A stretch of DNA of 64,000 nt from Siphonodentalium dalli (Eukaryota; Mollusca; Scaphopoda; Gadilida; Siphonodentaliidae): NCBI GenBank assembly GCA_032622095.1, contig CP136066.1:117325319-117389318 (forward strand), given 5' to 3'. Positions 60,243 to 64,000 of this stretch are shown in pieces (positions within the stretch are counted from its first letter, which is position 1; each line of letters starts with the position of its first letter). The position numbers were made by a program, and so were the translations under genes. The notes beneath the pieces were generated by a model that was not told the DNA's origin, did not search any database, and was given only the letters and a program-made list of their open reading frames with translations.

Positions 60243-61463
60243 GGGAACTGACACCCGCCTGCAGAGGACTTCAAGAAATGTCAGTACCGACTCAAGGAAC
60301 TGATAAAATGTGTGGCTTCAGATAACGGTCAGCCTCTGAAAGATCTGTTGCTATTAGTATTACCGTAATGCTGAATGTCCCATGTATCCTCTCAGCACCA
60401 TAAGTGACCACTTTCTGTACTGAATCTATTATCATTGGACAGTTACCACTGAGTAGTGAATGTGAATGACATATGTTGTAGTGTCAGTGAACGCTATACA
60501 GAATATACCTTAAAATATAAGACTGAACCGGAATATGCCCTTAAAGAATCATTCGGGACAGTTAAACACTATCCAACAGACATGCTATTAGAGACCTTTC
60601 GCATCCTTACAATTACGATTACGAATATGAATAGCTATTCGTAGTCGTAAGTCTATCCGTATGGACAAAAAGCACTCAAAATGACTATGGATGAGAGTTT
60701 TGACAATCACATTCAATAATTATTTTGTACAATTTTAAAACTTGAAACGTTGGTATTGTATCTATCATCTGCTGTAATGTTATTTATACAACTTGTACAA
60801 CACTAATAATATAATGACTAGATGCAGATTGCCAACAGTATGAGTATATATGACTGACCTCATATTTCAGCAAGTTCTCGTAGCAAATGTATAACAAAAC
60901 AGACAAGTATATATGATTGACATACAGTTTTTGAATCATTGGTGCACATGCTCTTATGCAGCTCTATTATTTATGGGGAGGGTGTTTATGAGACCTATAG
61001 GACTGGTTATGAACAGTTTTGACATTTCAGCTCCTGACTGCTACTATTTATAATTGTTCACTTTATATGATTTTAAAGCAACCGTTATTCTCTTGTAATT
61101 TATTATCTTGGTTTCTTTTGGATTCTCCAATAGTTTCCACACAGCTGCAATTTAAATCTACAATTTGCTTGTTAAAATTGTAGGACATAAGTAGCATGAA
61201 GTTGGATTTTACCAGTGTATATAATGGCCATATATACCACACAAAATGTTCAGCAAGAGGGGTGGTGTACAAACCAAATTTCCGTTTGGTCATTATTGGT
61301 GGTTGTATATTACTAGGAAAGAACAGTCGCGAGAAATGCATTTCAGACCAATCTAGTGCAGGTACATGCATGGATCCATCCCCAATTTAAGGCAGTCAAG
61401 CTCACTAGCTATTGCCACATCCCGGCACACTGTAATTATTAGATGTACCAGATACATGTTCAA
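60243..61463 (+). other. Downstream region of the DUF455 gene, probable 3' UTR and flank
   Basis: The first 130 bp remain open in the exon G frame apart from TGA at 60249-60251 and TAA at about 60366, then AT-rich DNA follows. No clear AATAAA close to the stop. Open frames at 61063-61371 and 61196-61390 are antisense to each other and unrecognised. Confidence 0.4.
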
Positions 61464-62026
61464 TCTAATATATATTTTGGGACTTCTGTCTGTTTGTTTG
61501 TCTGTTAGCTATGGCCGGGAAAACTGCCGGACGGATTGAGCCCAAACTTCCTATCTAAGGGTAAAATCCCAGATGAAGTGTCATCGCACCACTTCTGAAA
61601 ACGTCAGAGCACTCCTTCTCCATTCCACCGCCACCGCAATGGGAATTCATGGGTTAAACGCGTGATAGTTAAAGAGCGTTCGTATCCGCAGTGTCGTTGA
61701 TAAAGAGCGTGTCTGTGTCCAGACATGAGCGTGTTGTGTGATTCTTATGTCTGTGTTCGTACTTCGGGGTTCCTAGGAATGGGGGAGATTTTCTTGAGGT
61801 CAGTTTTTCCGCCCGAGGTGACCTTCACCTTGAAACTGGTACCCACAAATGATATATATGTATGTGTGTGTCCGTTATAGACTCGAAAACGGCCCTACCG
61901 ATTGAGTCCAAACTTGTTACCTAGGGGAACTTTTGTCCGGGAACTCTCATCCGGGAACTCTCATGGACCAGTCAAATTGTGACCCCGACCTGACCTTGAC
62001 CTTCAAAATGATCAATTCAAGGTCAA
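61464..62026 (+). mobile_element. Helitron 3, 5' portion only
   Basis: It starts A|TCTAATATATATTTTGGGAC, the same 5' terminus as Helitrons 1 and 2. It proceeds through GACTCGAAAACGG and TGACCTTGACCTT segments shared with Helitron 2. Similarity stops at CAATTCAAGGTCAA near 62026, where Helitron 2 would enter its 3' hairpin. A LINE reverse-transcriptase fragment begins there instead. Confidence 0.75.
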
Positions 62027-62768
62027 CAATAGGAGTCAGACAGGGGTATTCACTGTCACCTATGCTCTTTAAAATATTCATAGACGACATTAAAATAATC
62101 TTTAATGAATCATTGCTGCTCGTGTACAACAATAAAAAATAAATCATCTTGTGTTTGCAGACGACCTCCTCCTAATTTCAGAAAGCCGTAATGGTCTGCA
62201 AAGATCTCTTAATAAAGTTGTTAAATATTCAATCGATAATCATATGCCAATTAACATCAGCAAGACTGAGGTGATGGTACTAAGCCATTATGCCTCCTTC
62301 ACAATTTTCGGACGTGAATTGAAAATTTGTGACCAGTTTACATGTCTAGGATTAATATTTGCGAAAAACGGAAAATTCAAACTCGCACAAGAGGCTTTGA
62401 GCAACAAAGCTCTTAAAGTTATACACAAATTACGACTAGAAATGACAAATCGATATAATCTACCCATATCCATGGCAATAAAATTTTTCAACACACTAGT
62501 GAAACCGATCCTGCTACACGGAAGCGAAATATGGGCTCCAGAGATTTCACGTAATGATAAATCACCCGCAGAGAAGATACATTTAATCTTCTGCAAAATG
62601 ATACTCGGTGTAGGGTCAAAGGCGGTTAATCATGCAGTGAGACTAGAACTCGGCGAATATCCGATACACGTGGACTGCATATCGCAAGCGCTTAAATTCT
62701 TAAAACGAGTCAGTGAAGACCACCCCAACTCAATTTTACTTCGCAGTCAATCTCTCGTCTTTAAATAG
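62027..62768 (+). pseudogene. Non-LTR retrotransposon reverse-transcriptase fragment
   Basis: The first piece (about 62027-62142) reads GVRQGYSLSPMLFKIFIDD, a non-LTR RT block. The second (62133-62768, one base out of frame) reads NHLVFADDLLLISES, the catalytic FADD box, then the thumb region with KPILLHGSEIW. The shift lies at the A-tract 62134-62139. Both ends are missing: there is no endonuclease and no RNase-H or zinc-knuckle tail. A GTG at 62151 might be taken for a start but lies inside the conserved block. Clade not assigned. Confidence 0.88.
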
Positions 62769-62890
62769 GATAGCACTCTTGCGCATGCGCCAAATCGAGC
62801 TAAATTCACTCTGTACTTTGCGTTTGTCGTGAGCGGTCACGATTTCAATTTGTCGCAGACAAATCTTTTGCGTACAAAATATAAGTCATT
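62769..62890 (+). promoter_or_regulatory. 5' leader of the DIRS-like element
   Basis: About 120 bp separate the LINE fragment from the gag ATG. It contains CTTGCGCATGCGCC (NRF1-like palindrome, about 62778-62791) and ends CAAAATATAAGTCATT before ATG. It is probably the element's terminal repeat and promoter. The opposite end needed to prove an inverted repeat lies beyond the window. Confidence 0.4.
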
Positions 62891-64000
62891 ATGTCCCAGT
62901 TGGACAAGAACTTAGACCTTCCGGGCAGTTCGACGAACTGTGATAAACTTATGGACGCCGTTCATAAACCGCCGGTTGTAAAACCGACCAAGCCTTTATC
63001 AAAAGGGAAGGCTCCCATTTCCGGGAAGGTTGCCACGAAAACGGGTGATATCACCCCACGTGGTAATGGCGATTCAGAAGTGCTTCGCCATTTGCAGCTT
63101 ATTGCTGAAAATCAATCAAAGCAGGGAGCCAAGTTGGTGGATATGGCCGAGAGGTTAGTTAACCTTGAAAACCAACAGTATGTGTATCCTGATTATTCCG
63201 CCAATGACGGTGATTGTAACTATTACGAATCCTATTCCAACGACGTTGGCGACACGGAACAATTTCAACCAGATGAAGAATCTGTGGCAGCCGAAAAACA
63301 GGCACATTCCCGATTTACCGCGATGCGGAATAAGTTCGACTCACAAGAGATTGTGGGTTCACATATAGACCCAATTCTTGCTGATTCTGTAACTGACATG
63401 TTTCGAAAAGGCATCGAGGATGACCAGTTTCAAAAAATGACACGGGACGAAACCAATGCTAGACCTGAGAACTGTGAAGGTTTACAGGTCGTAAAAGTTA
63501 ATAAACTTGTGTGGGACTTGATGTCCCAGCCTGCACGGACTTCTGACAAAAAGTTTCAGAATGTGGAAACCGCTCTGGTCAAGGCAGCTGTTATTCTCAC
63601 TAAAATGGTTGATTCGGCGGCCCAGGTGGAAACTAGTAACCAGTTTCTCTCCACGGTTATTGACAAACAAATGATGCTTTGGCCGTATTAGGGCAACGGC
63701 AATTTCCTTCTAAATACGGTGCGGAAAGATCTCCTAAAACCGGAACTAAAAGGTGAATATGTTCATCTATGCCAACATTCACTGCTGTACACGGATTTCC
63801 TGTTCGGCGACGATGTCTCGAAAGCAGCAAGAGATATCGAAGATACATGGAAAATTGGCAATAAAATGGTACATGGCTCGGGACGTGGAAAGTACCCGCC
63901 CAGAGGTCGTGGTGGAAGAGGTCACAGGGCAAAGCCGTACTCCCATCGTGAACAGCGACCTACCGGTACCTATCCTGCCAGTTACTCGAGAGATCCAAAA
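62891..64000 (+). CDS. DIRS-like retrotransposon gag, interrupted, runs off the window
   Basis: ATG at 62891 opens a frame to TAG at 63689-63691 (266 residues), then the same frame stays open to the window end. The protein has a basic proline-rich start and a short predicted coiled segment. A DIRS gag-like core follows with FRKG, RPENC and the block WDLM...VETALVKAA. After the stop come LLKPEL and DFLFGDD, then an RG-rich nucleic-acid-binding tail (GRGKYPPRGRGGRGH). The stop lies in a stretch (about 63672-63691) that reads as the conserved DALAVLG only in another frame. This implies two compensating one-base changes. RT/RNase H and tyrosine recombinase, expected downstream, are outside the window. 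Confidence 0.8.

Overview
The window is invertebrate nuclear DNA, most likely from a bivalve mollusc. It is AT-rich, has multi-kilobase introns, and is crowded with interspersed elements whose bodies carry GTCC microsatellites and short stem-loops. That style is familiar from bivalve genomes; the species cannot be fixed from sequence alone.

One host gene runs through most of it. Seven plus-strand exons between 11423 and 60242 join in phase into the last 205 codons of a DUF455-family protein (ferritin-like di-iron fold). They carry a full ligand set: Glu14, Glu54-x-x-His57, Glu104 and Glu137-x-x-His140, numbered from the first exon seen. The six introns (1.9 to 13.9 kb) make up nearly all of the 49-kb locus, and one is a GC-AG intron. 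The 5' end is uncertain. YY1/NRF1-like motifs and an ATG-GCG|GT candidate mini-exon lie about 350 bp upstream of the first recognised exon.

Everything else recognised is mobile or repetitive. 0-11 kb: LINE tail remnant, a 979-bp non-autonomous hAT, two head-to-tail Helitrons. 12-17 kb: Helentron-like element, piggyBac-like element, TA-flanked MITE. 18-25 kb: two Helentron-like elements filled with ~160-bp monomers, including an 803-bp higher-order repeat. 25-40 kb: further Helentron-like pieces, fold-back MITE, pseudogene of an unnamed invertebrate repeat protein, a truncated hAT-like element, palindrome-bearing tandem repeats. 40-44 kb: a 3.3-kb hAT with an almost intact BED/DDE transposase, broken once. 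44-54 kb: nested and solo Helentron-like elements, MITEs, a LINE tail. 54-60 kb: two tandem copies of one Helentron-like family, then a 1.5-kb palindromic element ending just before the last exon. 61-64 kb: Helitron 5' piece fused to a LINE reverse-transcriptase fragment, then the gag end of a DIRS-like element running off the window.

The most interesting observation is a shared architecture in at least six families with unrelated termini. Each has a 5' stem-loop, a GTCC-type tract, a body, an inverted copy of the 5' stem, a second small stem-loop and a T-rich end. Several share the same body motif. This fits Helentron-associated non-autonomous elements, and suggests body exchange between families.
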